Shown piece by piece: positions 32,663 through 42,205 of a stretch of 64,000 bases of DNA. Each line of letters starts with the position of its first letter. The first letter of the stretch is position 1. The notes beneath the pieces were generated by a model. The model searched no databases, was not told the DNA's origin, and saw only the letters and a program-made list of their open reading frames with translations. The translations under genes and the position numbers were made by a program. The stretch lies in NCBI GenBank assembly GCA_003553485.1, contig PWEJ01000102.1, forward strand, positions 47,957 to 111,956, in the 5' to 3' direction. Source of the DNA: Halanaerobiaceae bacterium. GTDB lineage: Bacteria > Bacillota > Halanaerobiia > Halanaerobiales > Halarsenatibacteraceae.

Positions 32663-34675
32663 ATGCTTGGGTTGTCAAAAAAATTCACTCCTAATTCAAA
32701 AGTTCCTGCTAGGGGACTGACGATTATCTTATCTGTTTTGTTTTTTATCTTTATGCTTTCATTTTCAACGAATCTGCAGGCTGCAGTTACTCCCGTTCCT
32801 CATTCTGGATATATAGAAGGGGCAGGGGAAGGCTTTGGTACATTTGATGCACTTGAACCTGTTATTGGTCAGCCAGAAATAACAGAGGAATATAGTGATG
32901 AATTGCCCGCAATTTTAACAGGAATTTTCCATCAGCAGCTAGAGCAGGAAGATGTACCGGGTCTGGTGGCTGTAGCTGTCCAGGATGGGGAAGTTATCTA
33001 TAAGGCAGGTCTTGGTTATGCTGATATTGAAGCTGGTGAAAAATTTGAACCGGAAAAGCACGCAGTCCGCACTGGTTCTGTGGGAAAACTATTTACCTGG
33101 CTGGCAATTTTGCAACAGGTAGAAGAAGGCAACCTGGAACTTGATAGAGATATAAATCAGTACCTTCCAGAAGATAAACGGTTTAATCCTCCTGGAAATA
33201 ATTATATAACTTTAGAAAATATTTTGACCCATAGTGCCGGCTTTGAAGATTCACTGGTGGGGCTGTTGGTTGAAAATGAAGAGGATATCAAAGACTTATC
33301 AGAGTATATTAAAAGCTCAAGCCCGGCTCTGGTGCGGCCCCCTGGAGAGGTATCCAGTTATTCCAATTTTGGTTCTACCCTGGCAGGTTATCTGTTGGAA
33401 CTAGCTTCAGAAGAGGATTATTCCACTTATTTAGAAGATAATATATTTAGCCCTCTGGAGATGCTTGATTCTACAGCTAAACAGGCTTTATCAGAAGAGG
33501 ATCTGGCTGAGATGAGCACTGGTTATGACTGGCAAAGGGGAGAATTTATTAGAGGGGAATTTGAATATTTTCAGGAATATCCAGCAGGAGGCCATACAAC
33601 TACTGCTGCTGATATGGCCAACCTGCTAGGTTATTTAACTGCAGATAGGGCTGAGTTTAATGGTGAAGAAGAGATATTAAGTCCCTCCTATCAGGAGAAA
33701 CTTTTTGAAATAATTTTTCAACAACATCCTGAATCTGCAGGTTTTTCTCATGGTTTAATGGAATATAAACTTTTTGGCGAAGAACTTTTCTGGCATGGCG
33801 GTGATACTCAATATTTCCATAGTGGGCTTTTTCTGTGGCCAGAAGAGAACTTAGGGATTTTTGTTTCCTACAATGGACCTGGTGGAACCCTGGCCCGGCA
33901 AGAATTAATTAAAGCTCTGGGGAAGTCATATTATGGACTGGATTATGAAAGGCCAGCTGCTGCTGAAGTGGATTTAGAGCAATATGAAGGCAATTATTTT
34001 TCCACTAGAAGATCCCATACCACCCCTGAAAAAGTAGCAGCGGTTTTAAATCAAGTAGAGATAAGAGAAAGTAATGATATGCTTAATGCCTCTTTTTTTA
34101 AAGAACAGTCTTATTATCCAGTGGCTGAAGATGTCTTTATTAGCCAGACAGGAGGGGAACATCTTTATTTTACCAGAGATGAAGAGGGAAAGATTGAGTA
34201 TATGTATGCTGAGAATAATCCAGTGGAAGCCTTTGAAAAGCAGGGCTTGTTGCAGGATTATAGGCTCCATCTCTTTATATTGGCCTTAGCAATAATTAGC
34301 TATCTTACCACGCCTTTATTGAATATTAGAAAATTATTTAAAAAGGAGAATAAGGGCGGTTTAGTCAGCAGGAAGAAAATTTCCAGTTTGACAGGAGTTT
34401 TACTGTCTCTGGTTGGCTTGCTCTTTTTGGTCCTCTTGATGGTGGTTTTCTATCAATTAATCCAGGCTCCCTATAGTTGGCCTGCCCTTACTGGCCTGGT
34501 AGGGCTTTTACCGATAGTCATGATATTATTAGCTATTAGAATGGTCTATCAACTCATCAGAGGTGGTTTCTTAGCCCGTAACTTTATCTCTCAACTGCTG
34601 TTATTATTAATTACCATCAGCTTTCTTTTGCTGCTTTTCAACTATAACTTAATTGGCTTTGGCGTTTTCTTTTAG
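32663..34675 (+). CDS. Membrane-anchored class C beta-lactamase-like serine hydrolase
   Basis: A 670-residue exported protein. A hydrophobic signal or anchor spans residues about 17-41. The catalytic domain (about 80-420) has S139-V-G-K142 (SxxK), a YSN motif in SSYSNFGS and HGGDT in place of KTG, as in Pbp4*/EstB/AmpC-like hydrolases. A beta-rich linker follows (about 435-525). The C-terminus has four predicted membrane helices (from about residue 533 to the end). Likely a D-aminopeptidase, esterase or peptidoglycan-linked hydrolase facing outward; a true beta-lactamase role is less likely. Confidence 0.85.
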   Translation: MLGLSKKFTPNSKVPARGLTIILSVLFFIFMLSFSTNLQAAVTPVPHSGYIEGAGEGFGTFDALEPVIGQPEITEEYSDELPAILTGIFHQQLEQEDVPGLVAVAVQDGEVIYKAGLGYADIEAGEKFEPEKHAVRTGSVGKLFTWLAILQQVEEGNLELDRDINQYLPEDKRFNPPGNNYITLENILTHSAGFEDSLVGLLVENEEDIKDLSEYIKSSSPALVRPPGEVSSYSNFGSTLAGYLLELASEEDYSTYLEDNIFSPLEMLDSTAKQALSEEDLAEMSTGYDWQRGEFIRGEFEYFQEYPAGGHTTTAADMANLLGYLTADRAEFNGEEEILSPSYQEKLFEIIFQQHPESAGFSHGLMEYKLFGEELFWHGGDTQYFHSGLFLWPEENLGIFVSYNGPGGTLARQELIKALGKSYYGLDYERPAAAEVDLEQYEGNYFSTRRSHTTPEKVAAVLNQVEIRESNDMLNASFFKEQSYYPVAEDVFISQTGGEHLYFTRDEEGKIEYMYAENNPVEAFEKQGLLQDYRLHLFILALAIISYLTTPLLNIRKLFKKENKGGLVSRKKISSLTGVLLSLVGLLFLVLLMVVFYQLIQAPYSWPALTGLVGLLPIVMILLAIRMVYQLIRGGFLARNFISQLLLLLITISFLLLLFNYNLIGFGVFF

Positions 34676-34759
34676 CAGGAAAACCGTGGTCAGGCAGGAG
34701 AGCAGCTATATTTCTAGAATATTTATCCTAGGGTAGCTACTGAATTGGAGGGAAGATTA

Positions 34760-36928
34760 GTGAATTATCAAGATGATTTTATTTTTGCATTGGATATTGG
34801 GACCAGAACTTTAATAGGTGTTATTTTAGAAAAGGAAAAGAAAAACTATAAGATTGTCGCGTCAAAATCCTTAGAGCATGATACCCGGGCTATGCTTGAT
34901 GGCCAGATTCACAATATAGAGGAAGTAGCTGCCTTAGCTGAAGAATTGATTGTTTCTTTAGAAGAAGAAACTGGTAGAAATATCAGCAGCGCAGCAGTCG
35001 CTGCTGCCGGTAGAGCTTTAGAAACAGTGGAGAGTAGCGCTGTAATAGAGTTTCCTCAGCAAAAACAAATTACAGCTGAGGATATTAACTCTTTAGAGTT
35101 TGCGGCTATTCAACAGGCTCAGGAGAAGTTAGCTTCTCAGAATGAAGGGGCTGAAGTTACTGATTATCATTTTGTTGGATATTCGGTGAGAGAATATAGA
35201 CTGGAAAACATGTTTTTAACTGAGCTTTTGCATCAACGGGGTAATAAAATTGCTGCTGATATTATTGTTACTTTTTTACCCCGGGTAGTGGTGGATTCAT
35301 TACTGGCGGTAATTGGAGAGTTAGGTTTAGAAGTTGCTGGCTTAACTTTAGAGCCTATTGCTGCCTCTCAGATTGTCATTCCTCAAGATATGTATAACTT
35401 TAACTTAGCCCTGGTAGATATAGGGGCTGGCACAGCAGATATTGCGGTGACCAAAAGTGGCAGCATGAAGGGGTATGGGATGGTGCCAGTGGCTGGTGAT
35501 GAAATTACCGAGGCTATTGCCGAGGAATTTCTCATTGACTATCATGCTGCTGAAGAAGTTAAATGCAATCTCGGTAGACAGGATTCCTTTGAAGTCAGGA
35601 ATGCCATAGGCTCGCCAGTTGAAATAGCTAAAGATGAAGTTGAAGAGGTGGTGGCCGAAGCTACCTTAGAAATGTCAGCTTTAATTGCCGAGGAAATACT
35701 TAATATTAACCAGAGCGCCCCCAGGGCGGTTATCTGTATTGGAGGAGGTAGCCTCACTCCGGGATTAACTGACAGTTTAGCCGATTATCTTGACTTACCA
35801 GCTGACAGGGTAGGTATTAGAGATTGTCAGGATTTGAAGAATGTTTCTGGCAGTATAGCTGAACTCAATGAAACTCAGGCCCTGACTCCCCTGGGTATTG
35901 GTGTCATTTCAGATCAAAATAAAGAAAAAACTGTCTTTACTAAAGTAAAAATTAACGGAGAGGATACCAGAATATTCTCGCTGCAGAAGCCGACCCTGCG
36001 CCAGGCTTTATTGAGTGCAGAAGTTAAGGTTGATTCCCTTAAGGGAGAAACAGGTAGTGGCCTTACCTGTACCGTGAATGGTGAATTAAAGACAATCCCA
36101 GGTACTTTAGGTAAGCCAGGCTCCATTAAGTTAAATGGAGAAGAAGCCACCCTGGATACTATAGTTAAAAATGGCGATGAGATTGAGTTTGAACCAGGTC
36201 AGGCCGGTGAAGATGCTGAAGGCCAGCTAAAAGATGTCTTACCAGCTGAGGCCCTGAAGACAGTAGATTTGATTGTCAATGGAGAGGAGATAGGTTTAAG
36301 CCCCAGGATTGAAGCAGATAATAAACCAGTAGCTCCAGGAGAAAAGTTAATTGACGGTCAGGAAATCTACTATCAGCCCCTGAATACCATAGCCGATGCC
36401 ATTAGCCAACTACTAGAGGAAGAACAACTTCCCGGCCATGGCTATAGGGAAGTAGTCATAAACGATAGACGAGAATATCTACCCAATGATGAATATATGT
36501 TTTGGGGCCAGGAGGGCCCCTTAGACCTCTCGGCTGAGTTAAAAGAGGGGCAGATTATTGAGATCAAGCAGACTGAACCAGTAATTACTCTAGCAGACCT
36601 TATCAATAAAAAACTGACCGACCAGGAGATAAAATTTAATCTAAATGGAAATCAAATCTCTTTACCCTCTAAAATTTATAAGATTCTTGTTAATGGAGAA
36701 AGAAAAGAGCTAAATTATAAGATTGAAGCTGGTGATGAAATAAAAATAAACTCCGAACCGTTAACTGTGGCCAAAGCCCTGGCTGAAATAAATTATGAAC
36801 TTTCTCAGGAGAGCAGAGAACGAGTTGAAATTTATCTCAATGGTGAAAAAGCAGAATTTACCAGTGAAATCAACCCTGGTGATAAGCTGCAATTAGAATT
36901 TATTTCTACTAAGTCAGGAGGTAGTTAA
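34760..36928 (+). CDS. FtsA-like actin-fold ATPase with long repeat tail
   Basis: A 722-residue cytoplasmic protein. Residues about 1-385 are an FtsA/PilM-like actin fold: FALDIGTRTLIGVIL (phosphate 1), ALVDIGAGTADIAVTK (phosphate 2), ICIGGGSLTPGL (adenosine) and an SHS2-like insert with AAAGRALE. The rest, about 335 residues, repeats a short beta-rich unit: xNGE...(20-30 residues)...GDEIEF/EPG or GQEIYYQ, then (L/V)T(I/V)A(D/K)AL. At least five such units are visible, resembling MoaD/SLBB-like beta-grasp pieces. GTG 34760 follows GGAGGGA and is preferred to a TTG 15 bases upstream. No FtsZ gene or amphipathic C-terminal anchor is seen. Related clostridial proteins are annotated as FtsA, but the role is unproven. 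Confidence 0.75.
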   Translation: MNYQDDFIFALDIGTRTLIGVILEKEKKNYKIVASKSLEHDTRAMLDGQIHNIEEVAALAEELIVSLEEETGRNISSAAVAAAGRALETVESSAVIEFPQQKQITAEDINSLEFAAIQQAQEKLASQNEGAEVTDYHFVGYSVREYRLENMFLTELLHQRGNKIAADIIVTFLPRVVVDSLLAVIGELGLEVAGLTLEPIAASQIVIPQDMYNFNLALVDIGAGTADIAVTKSGSMKGYGMVPVAGDEITEAIAEEFLIDYHAAEEVKCNLGRQDSFEVRNAIGSPVEIAKDEVEEVVAEATLEMSALIAEEILNINQSAPRAVICIGGGSLTPGLTDSLADYLDLPADRVGIRDCQDLKNVSGSIAELNETQALTPLGIGVISDQNKEKTVFTKVKINGEDTRIFSLQKPTLRQALLSAEVKVDSLKGETGSGLTCTVNGELKTIPGTLGKPGSIKLNGEEATLDTIVKNGDEIEFEPGQAGEDAEGQLKDVLPAEALKTVDLIVNGEEIGLSPRIEADNKPVAPGEKLIDGQEIYYQPLNTIADAISQLLEEEQLPGHGYREVVINDRREYLPNDEYMFWGQEGPLDLSAELKEGQIIEIKQTEPVITLADLINKKLTDQEIKFNLNGNQISLPSKIYKILVNGERKELNYKIEAGDEIKINSEPLTVAKALAEINYELSQESRERVEIYLNGEKAEFTSEINPGDKLQLEFISTKSGGS

Positions 36929-36929
36929 G

Positions 36930-37292
36930 ATGAATTTCTCCGGAAATATTATCTTTCTTGGTTGCGAAAACCTGACAGAGATCAAAACTTTTTACAATGA
37001 GTTTTTAGCTTTAGATATATATAAAGACCAGGGGCGTTGCTTAATATTTACTCTGCCTGGTGGGAATTATCTGGGTTTTTGTGACCACCTTAAGAAAAAG
37101 GCGAGCTCTAAAAGCCCCATAATCACCTTATTATGTGAAGATAAAGAGGGAGTAGATGAAGCCTACAATAAATTTCAGGAAGAGGATTTGCCAATTGCCA
37201 AAGCCCCTGCTACAAATGAAGATTTTGCCATCTATCATTTTTTCACAGAAGATCCAGCTGGCTATACTGTAGAGATACAGTGTTTTTTATGA
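36930..37292 (+). CDS. VOC-superfamily (glyoxalase/bleomycin-resistance fold) protein
   Basis: A 120-residue protein of the vicinal oxygen chelate fold: two beta-alpha-beta-beta-beta units, FLGCENLTEIKTFYNEFLALD and the C-terminal HFFTEDPAGYTVEIQCFL typical of the family. Possible metal ligands include a histidine near residue 105 and E117. It starts 1 bp after the FtsA-like gene. Substrate unknown; VOC proteins include isomerases, lyases and binding proteins. Confidence 0.8.
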   Translation: MNFSGNIIFLGCENLTEIKTFYNEFLALDIYKDQGRCLIFTLPGGNYLGFCDHLKKKASSKSPIITLLCEDKEGVDEAYNKFQEEDLPIAKAPATNEDFAIYHFFTEDPAGYTVEIQCFL

Positions 37293-37310
37293 AAAGCTAT
37301 CTTTAAATGA

Positions 37311-37739
37311 TTATAGATAATAATTAGTCAGGAGTCCAATTATTAAACCAAGTAAGATGCCGGCTAATATTTCAAAGGGAGTATGTCCAATTAATTCTTT
37401 AAGTTCTTCCTTAATTAGATCTTTATTTTCTTCTAAGCGAGAAAGATCTAACTCTCTTAGAATTCTATTAAGTACATTGGCCTGTTTCCCCACCGCTCTT
37501 CTTACACCACCGGCATCGTAAATTGTTATCAGGGCGAAAACAGCGGTTATGGCGAAGATATCAGATTGTAAGCCATGCCTTAAACCAATGGTGGTTGTCA
37601 GGCAGGTGACAAAAGCTGAATGAGAACTGGGCATTCCCCCTGAGCCAATAATGCGAGAAAAACGAGGCGGGTAAGAATTAAAAACCTTTAAGAACTGAGC
37701 TATTGCTAGAGCTAAAATTGCTGCCGGTAGTGGAGCCAT
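37311..37739 (-). CDS. yuiD: Divergent PAP2-family protein (DUF212, YuiD-like)
   Basis: A 142-residue membrane protein with three or four helices. Signature GSGGMPSSHSAFVTCL and the later IYDAGGVRRAVGKQA match the DUF212/YuiD group, a distant branch of the PAP2 acid phosphatases that keeps the PSSH part of the active site. It may dephosphorylate a lipid carrier. GAAGGTGAGAG is upstream of the ATG. It lies convergent with the VOC gene and divergent from folC. Confidence 0.88.
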   Translation of the reverse strand: MAPLPAAILALAIAQFLKVFNSYPPRFSRIIGSGGMPSSHSAFVTCLTTTIGLRHGLQSDIFAITAVFALITIYDAGGVRRAVGKQANVLNRILRELDLSRLEENKDLIKEELKELIGHTPFEILAGILLGLIIGLLTNYYL

Positions 37740-37883
37740 TTTTCTCTCACCTTCTTCAAACTGATATTATTAACCAATCAGGCTGGATAAAATTTTTTCC
37801 AACATTCTATTGAGTATTATATCAAATATTTTAAAAAAATAAATCTTATCTCTTGCTTTTTTCAATAAAACAAAGTAGGTGTT

Positions 37884-39242
37884 ATGATGAAAGACCCGAT
37901 AGAATATCTAAATTCTTTACCTATGTTTGGCAGTGGTGAAGGTTTTAAGCCTGGCCTGACCCGGGTGAATAGATTATTATCTAAGTCCGGTTTTGCAGAG
38001 GAAGAATTAAATTTTATTCATGTGGCCGGCAGTAATGGCAAGGGTTCTGTTATCGCCATGTTAGCTGCAATTTATCAGCAGGCTGGACTTTCAGTTGGCA
38101 GATATATTTCTCCCCATATTGTTGGTTTTACTGAGAGAATTAGTGTTTCCGGTCAATTTATCAGCAAAGAAGAGTTAGGCAGAGAGCTGGCAAAATTGAA
38201 GCCTTTACTAGCCGAAAAAGCCCTCTGGCATGATACTGGTGAACCCACTTTCTTTGAAGTCGTCACAGCCCTAGCTCTACTTTATTTTTCTACCTCTAGA
38301 CCCGATATAGTCCTGCTGGAGACTGGTTTAGGAGGGAGATTAGATGCCACTAATGTTATAGATAACCCCCTGATTTCTGTTATAACAACTATTGATTTAG
38401 AGCATACAAAATATTTAGGTGATAGTATAGCGGAAATAGCTAGAGAAAAGGCAGGTATTATTAAAGAGTCTGCCCCGGTAATTACTGGTGAAAGTAAAGA
38501 ACAGGCTTTAAAGGAGATCAGGAGAATAGCTAAAAACAAAGGAGCTTCTTACTTCTGGGCCGGGCATTTTTTTGCTATTCAGCGGACTAAGAATAATGTA
38601 TCAGGTCAACATTTTAAATTTTTACCGGGAACTCAGGAAAAAAATTTTAACTGGCAGCCAGAAATATATACAGAGGAGGAATTTTTTCTGCCGTTGTCCG
38701 GGGATTATCAGCTAGACAATGTGAAATTAGCCTGTGCTGTCACTGCTTTGCTCCAGGATAAATTCTCGGTAAGCACTTCTGATATAAAAAAAGGCCTGCC
38801 TGAGATAAAATGGCCAGGTCGGCTGGAGATTATCCGGCAAAACCCACCGATAATAATAGATGGCAGCCATACCCCGGCTGGCATAAAATATTTGCAGCAG
38901 TTTTTAAAGGAACATTTTGCAAACCAGCAGAAGATTACTATTCTTTTAGCGGTTTTAGAAGATAAAAATTTGCCTGAAATATTAGCGGCCTTAGCCCCTT
39001 TAGCTTCTCTCTCTGCTGACTTTCAGGTAATTTTGACCCAAAGCAGCTCAGTGCGGGCCTTTAAAGCTAAAGATTTTTCTGCTGAAGAAAAAGATTGGTT
39101 AACAGTAGACTTTTCCAGTTCTCTCTGGGAATTATTGCTGCAATTATTGTCTCAGCAAAAAGATAAAGACCTTGTTTGTTTGACGGGTTCACTTTATAAT
39201 CTGCAGGAAGTTAGAGAAAAGTTGATTGACTTTTTAAATTAA
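37884..39242 (+). CDS. folC: Bifunctional folylpolyglutamate/dihydrofolate synthase
   Basis: A 452-residue ATP-dependent ligase adding glutamate to folates. Motifs: VAGSNGKGSV (P-loop), YISPHIVGFTERI, ETGLGGRLDATNV, the omega-loop TTIDLEHTKYLGDSIAEIAREKAGIIK and IDGSHTPAG (Mur-ligase family C-terminal domain). GTAGGTG stands shortly before ATG 37884; ATG 37887 is equally possible. It is followed 27 bp later by the SPOR gene. Confidence 0.93.
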   Translation: MMKDPIEYLNSLPMFGSGEGFKPGLTRVNRLLSKSGFAEEELNFIHVAGSNGKGSVIAMLAAIYQQAGLSVGRYISPHIVGFTERISVSGQFISKEELGRELAKLKPLLAEKALWHDTGEPTFFEVVTALALLYFSTSRPDIVLLETGLGGRLDATNVIDNPLISVITTIDLEHTKYLGDSIAEIAREKAGIIKESAPVITGESKEQALKEIRRIAKNKGASYFWAGHFFAIQRTKNNVSGQHFKFLPGTQEKNFNWQPEIYTEEEFFLPLSGDYQLDNVKLACAVTALLQDKFSVSTSDIKKGLPEIKWPGRLEIIRQNPPIIIDGSHTPAGIKYLQQFLKEHFANQQKITILLAVLEDKNLPEILAALAPLASLSADFQVILTQSSSVRAFKAKDFSAEEKDWLTVDFSSSLWELLLQLLSQQKDKDLVCLTGSLYNLQEVREKLIDFLN

Positions 39243-39278
39243 TTTGCTAGTTTCAAAAACCTTCGGGAGGTGAAAAAA

Positions 39279-39857
39279 ATGGGCAGAAGAACTAAAAAAA
39301 ATAAAGAGAAGAAAAGTAGATTTAGATTTGTTATCTTTTTAGCCGTTATCTCCATGATAGCAGTCTTTGTTGGATTTCAACTGGGAAACACATTTTTTGC
39401 TCGACAGGCAGGTGAGACAGAGGAAGAAGTTTATGAAGTTGCTCAAGAAGAAATTGCTGAGGAAGAAACTCTACCTGATGCTGACACTGTCCCTGAAGAA
39501 GTCCCTCCAGAAGGTGAAGATGTCATTGCTGACCCTCAGCAGGAAGACACTACAGAAGATATGGTTGAAGATATTACTGAAGAAAGTTTAGAGGTAGAGA
39601 CTGAAGAGGATCTTCCAGCAGAAGAGGAAATAGAAGTTGCTGGTTATTATGTGCAGGTTGGTTCTTTTAGTGACTATGATAATGCTCAAAATTTTTCAGA
39701 ATCCATAACCGCTGAGGGCTTTACAGTAGAAGTTGCTGAAACTGAACCTCACAGAGTCTTAGTACAGGGTGGGGAAAGCCGAGAAGAAGCTGAAGAAGTG
39801 GCTTCTGAGCTGCAGGATTTAGGTCATGAAACCTTTATTATCAGTCAGGAAAATTAA
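39279..39857 (+). CDS. SPOR-domain membrane protein
   Basis: A 192-residue single-pass protein: basic cytoplasmic tail, membrane helix about residues 17-36, a very acidic low-complexity linker of some 80 residues, and a C-terminal SPOR domain (about 120-190, YYVQVGSFSDYDNAQNF... RVLVQGGESREEAEEVASEL). SPOR domains bind denuded peptidoglycan at the septum. ATG 39279 fits the GGGAGGTG site; a GTG three codons earlier overlaps that site. The acid-rich linker would suit a halophile. Confidence 0.85.
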   Translation: MGRRTKKNKEKKSRFRFVIFLAVISMIAVFVGFQLGNTFFARQAGETEEEVYEVAQEEIAEEETLPDADTVPEEVPPEGEDVIADPQQEDTTEDMVEDITEESLEVETEEDLPAEEEIEVAGYYVQVGSFSDYDNAQNFSESITAEGFTVEVAETEPHRVLVQGGESREEAEEVASELQDLGHETFIISQEN

Positions 39858-39875
39858 TCGTGATTAGAAAATCGC

Positions 39876-39904
39876 TTGTTATTTAAATAATTATGTTTTA
39901 TAAT
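39876..39904 (+). promoter_or_regulatory. Promoter for the rnf operon
   Basis: TTGTTA (39876-39881), 17-base spacer, TATAAT (39899-39904), 54 bp before the rnfC start. Confidence 0.65.
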
Positions 39905-39958
39905 AATATTTAAGTTCTTTATTTTAGATAATTTTATCAGCAGTCAGGGGTGATAAAT

Positions 39959-41290
39959 TTGTCAATCTCTACTTTCAAGAAGGGAGTTCATCCTCCTTAT
40001 AATAAACAACTATCTCAATCAAAGCAAATTGCCACTATTGATCAACCAGAGGAGATTACAATTCCTTTACAGCAGCATATTGGAGCTCCTCTAAAACCTG
40101 TGGTGGAGAAAGGAGAGGAGGTTAAAAGAGGTCAATTATTGGCAGATACTGATAGTTTTGTAGCTGCTCCAGTCCATGCCTCTCTGGCAGGAAAAGTAAC
40201 AGCAATAGAAAAAGTACCCTCTCCCCAAGGAGGCAGGGTTTTAGCAATTAAGATTGATCCAGCAGAAGAGCAAAAAAATGATTTTTTTGCCGCCTCAGAA
40301 AAAGAACCGGAAGATATTGCGCCGGATAAAATCAGGCAGGCAGTGAGAAAGGCTGGCATTGTGGGGATGGGCGGAGCAATGTTTCCAACCCATGTCAAAT
40401 TATCCGTGCCCGAGGATAAAGAAATCGATACCTTGATTATTAATGGGGCCGAATGTGAACCTTATCTCACAATAGACCACAGATTGATGTTAGAAAAAAG
40501 CGAAAAAATTGTTACGGGCCTGCGTTTTTTAATGAGAGCTACTGGAGCTGAAAGGGGAATAATTGGGATAGAGGATAATAAACCTGATGCTATCAAAGCT
40601 TTAAAAAGTGCCACTGCAAATTTTACTGATATTACAGTGGAAATAACAGAGACCAAATATCCCCAGGGTGGAGAGAAAATGTTAATTAAGGCTCTCCTTG
40701 ACCGGGAAGTTCCTGTAGGAGGCCTGCCACTGGATGTAGGGATTGTGGTCAATAATGTAGCTACTGCTATTGCTGTGGCTGCAGCAGTAAATGAAGGCAA
40801 ACCCCTAATTGATAGAGGTTTAACTATTACTGGAGAGGGGATTAATAATCCCGGTAATTATCAGGTACCCATCGGTACACCTGTGGCCAAAATCATAGAA
40901 GCTGCCGGTGGTTTTACTGGTGAGCCTGGCAAAGTAATTTTAGGTGGTCCCATGATGGGACAGGCCCAGGCCAGCATTGATGTCCCTGTAATCAAGGGAA
41001 CTTCTGGTGTCTTAGTTTTGCCCAAAGATAAACTGGAATCCTATTCCCCTGCTCCTTGCATAAATTGTGCCCGCTGTGTAGACATCTGTCCCATGTCCTT
41101 AGTGCCTACCCGTTTAGAAAAGATGGCTCAAAAAGAGAATTTAGATCTTCTGGAAGAATTTCAAGTGATGAATTGCATAGAGTGTGGGTCCTGTTCTTAT
41201 ATCTGTCCGGCCCAAAGGCCCTTAGTACATTATATCAGAATCGGGAAAGCAGCCGTTACTGCTCGCAATAAGTCAGAACAAGGAGGATAA
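39959..41290 (+). CDS. rnfC: Rnf complex subunit RnfC
   Basis: Peripheral NADH-oxidising/NAD-reducing subunit of the ferredoxin:NAD oxidoreductase; 443 residues. N-terminal barrel-sandwich (FKKGVHPPYNKQLS), Rossmann-type flavin/NADH region (GIVGMGGAMFPTHVKL, INGAECEPYLT), an SLBB domain, and two C-terminal [4Fe-4S] motifs CINCARCVDICP and CIECGSCSYICP. TTG 39959 is chosen since AGGGGTGA lies 5 bases upstream; GTG 39950 lies within that site. First gene of rnfCDGEAB. Confidence 0.95.
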   Translation: MSISTFKKGVHPPYNKQLSQSKQIATIDQPEEITIPLQQHIGAPLKPVVEKGEEVKRGQLLADTDSFVAAPVHASLAGKVTAIEKVPSPQGGRVLAIKIDPAEEQKNDFFAASEKEPEDIAPDKIRQAVRKAGIVGMGGAMFPTHVKLSVPEDKEIDTLIINGAECEPYLTIDHRLMLEKSEKIVTGLRFLMRATGAERGIIGIEDNKPDAIKALKSATANFTDITVEITETKYPQGGEKMLIKALLDREVPVGGLPLDVGIVVNNVATAIAVAAAVNEGKPLIDRGLTITGEGINNPGNYQVPIGTPVAKIIEAAGGFTGEPGKVILGGPMMGQAQASIDVPVIKGTSGVLVLPKDKLESYSPAPCINCARCVDICPMSLVPTRLEKMAQKENLDLLEEFQVMNCIECGSCSYICPAQRPLVHYIRIGKAAVTARNKSEQGG

Positions 41291-41293
41291 GAA

Positions 41294-42205
41294 ATGCAGA
41301 GTCAAGACTTAGTCGTTACTTCATCACCGCATATAAGAGAGAAAACATCGGTAGCTGAGATTATGTGGACTGTCAGCCTTTCTCTGCTACCAGTTATGTT
41401 AGTGGCTACCTATGTTTTTGGTTGGCGGGCTCTAGTAATTATTGCCACCAGTGTTGTTAGCTGTCTGCTGACGGAATACATATTTTTAAAGATAAGAAAT
41501 AAGGAGGTCACTCTAACCGATGGAAGTGCAGTAGTGACAGGTATTTTATTAGCACTTACCATGCCGCCGGAGATGCCCCTCTGGGTAGTAGTGATTGCAG
41601 CGGTAGTTGCTATCACCTTAGGCAAACAGGTTTTTGGAGGTTTGGGATATAATCCTTTCAATCCGGCTTTAGTGGGCAGAGCCTTTGTTACAGCAGCTTA
41701 TCCAGTATTAATAACCACCTTTACCTTTGATGGTCAGACAGCTGCCACACCTTTAAACTTGAAAATGATGGAAGGTGAAATGACTGCTTACTGGGATTTG
41801 TTCATTGGTAATGTTCCCGGTTCATTAGGGGAAACATCGGCCTTTTTTGTTCTCTTAGGAGCAGCAATATTGATCTATAAAGGATATTTAAACTGGCGGA
41901 TACCGGCTGGAATGGTCTCTACAGTCTTTATATTAACCTGGGTTTTAGGTCATAACCCCGTTTTTCACCTGTTAGCTGGTAGTCTATTAATTGGGGCTTT
42001 TTATTATGCTACCGATATGGTAACTACTCCTGTTACTGCTTTAGGTCGCTGGATATTTGGTATTGGAGCCGGAATCTTCGTGGTTATCATAAGACTTTAT
42101 GGTGGTTATCCTGAAGGTGTGATGTATTCAATTTTGTTAATGAATATGACTGTTCCTTTAATTAACAAATTTACTCGACCTCGCAGCTTGGGAGAGGTGA
42201 AATAA
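41294..42205 (+). CDS. rnfD: Rnf complex subunit RnfD
   Basis: Integral membrane subunit of 303 residues with a covalently bound FMN. The presumed flavin-threonine site is DGQTAATPLN near residue 153, corresponding to the SGATPL-type motif. Another family feature is FGGLGYNPFNPALVGRAFV. About nine membrane helices. It starts 3 bp after rnfC and abuts rnfG directly. Confidence 0.95.
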   Translation: MQSQDLVVTSSPHIREKTSVAEIMWTVSLSLLPVMLVATYVFGWRALVIIATSVVSCLLTEYIFLKIRNKEVTLTDGSAVVTGILLALTMPPEMPLWVVVIAAVVAITLGKQVFGGLGYNPFNPALVGRAFVTAAYPVLITTFTFDGQTAATPLNLKMMEGEMTAYWDLFIGNVPGSLGETSAFFVLLGAAILIYKGYLNWRIPAGMVSTVFILTWVLGHNPVFHLLAGSLLIGAFYYATDMVTTPVTALGRWIFGIGAGIFVVIIRLYGGYPEGVMYSILLMNMTVPLINKFTRPRSLGEVK

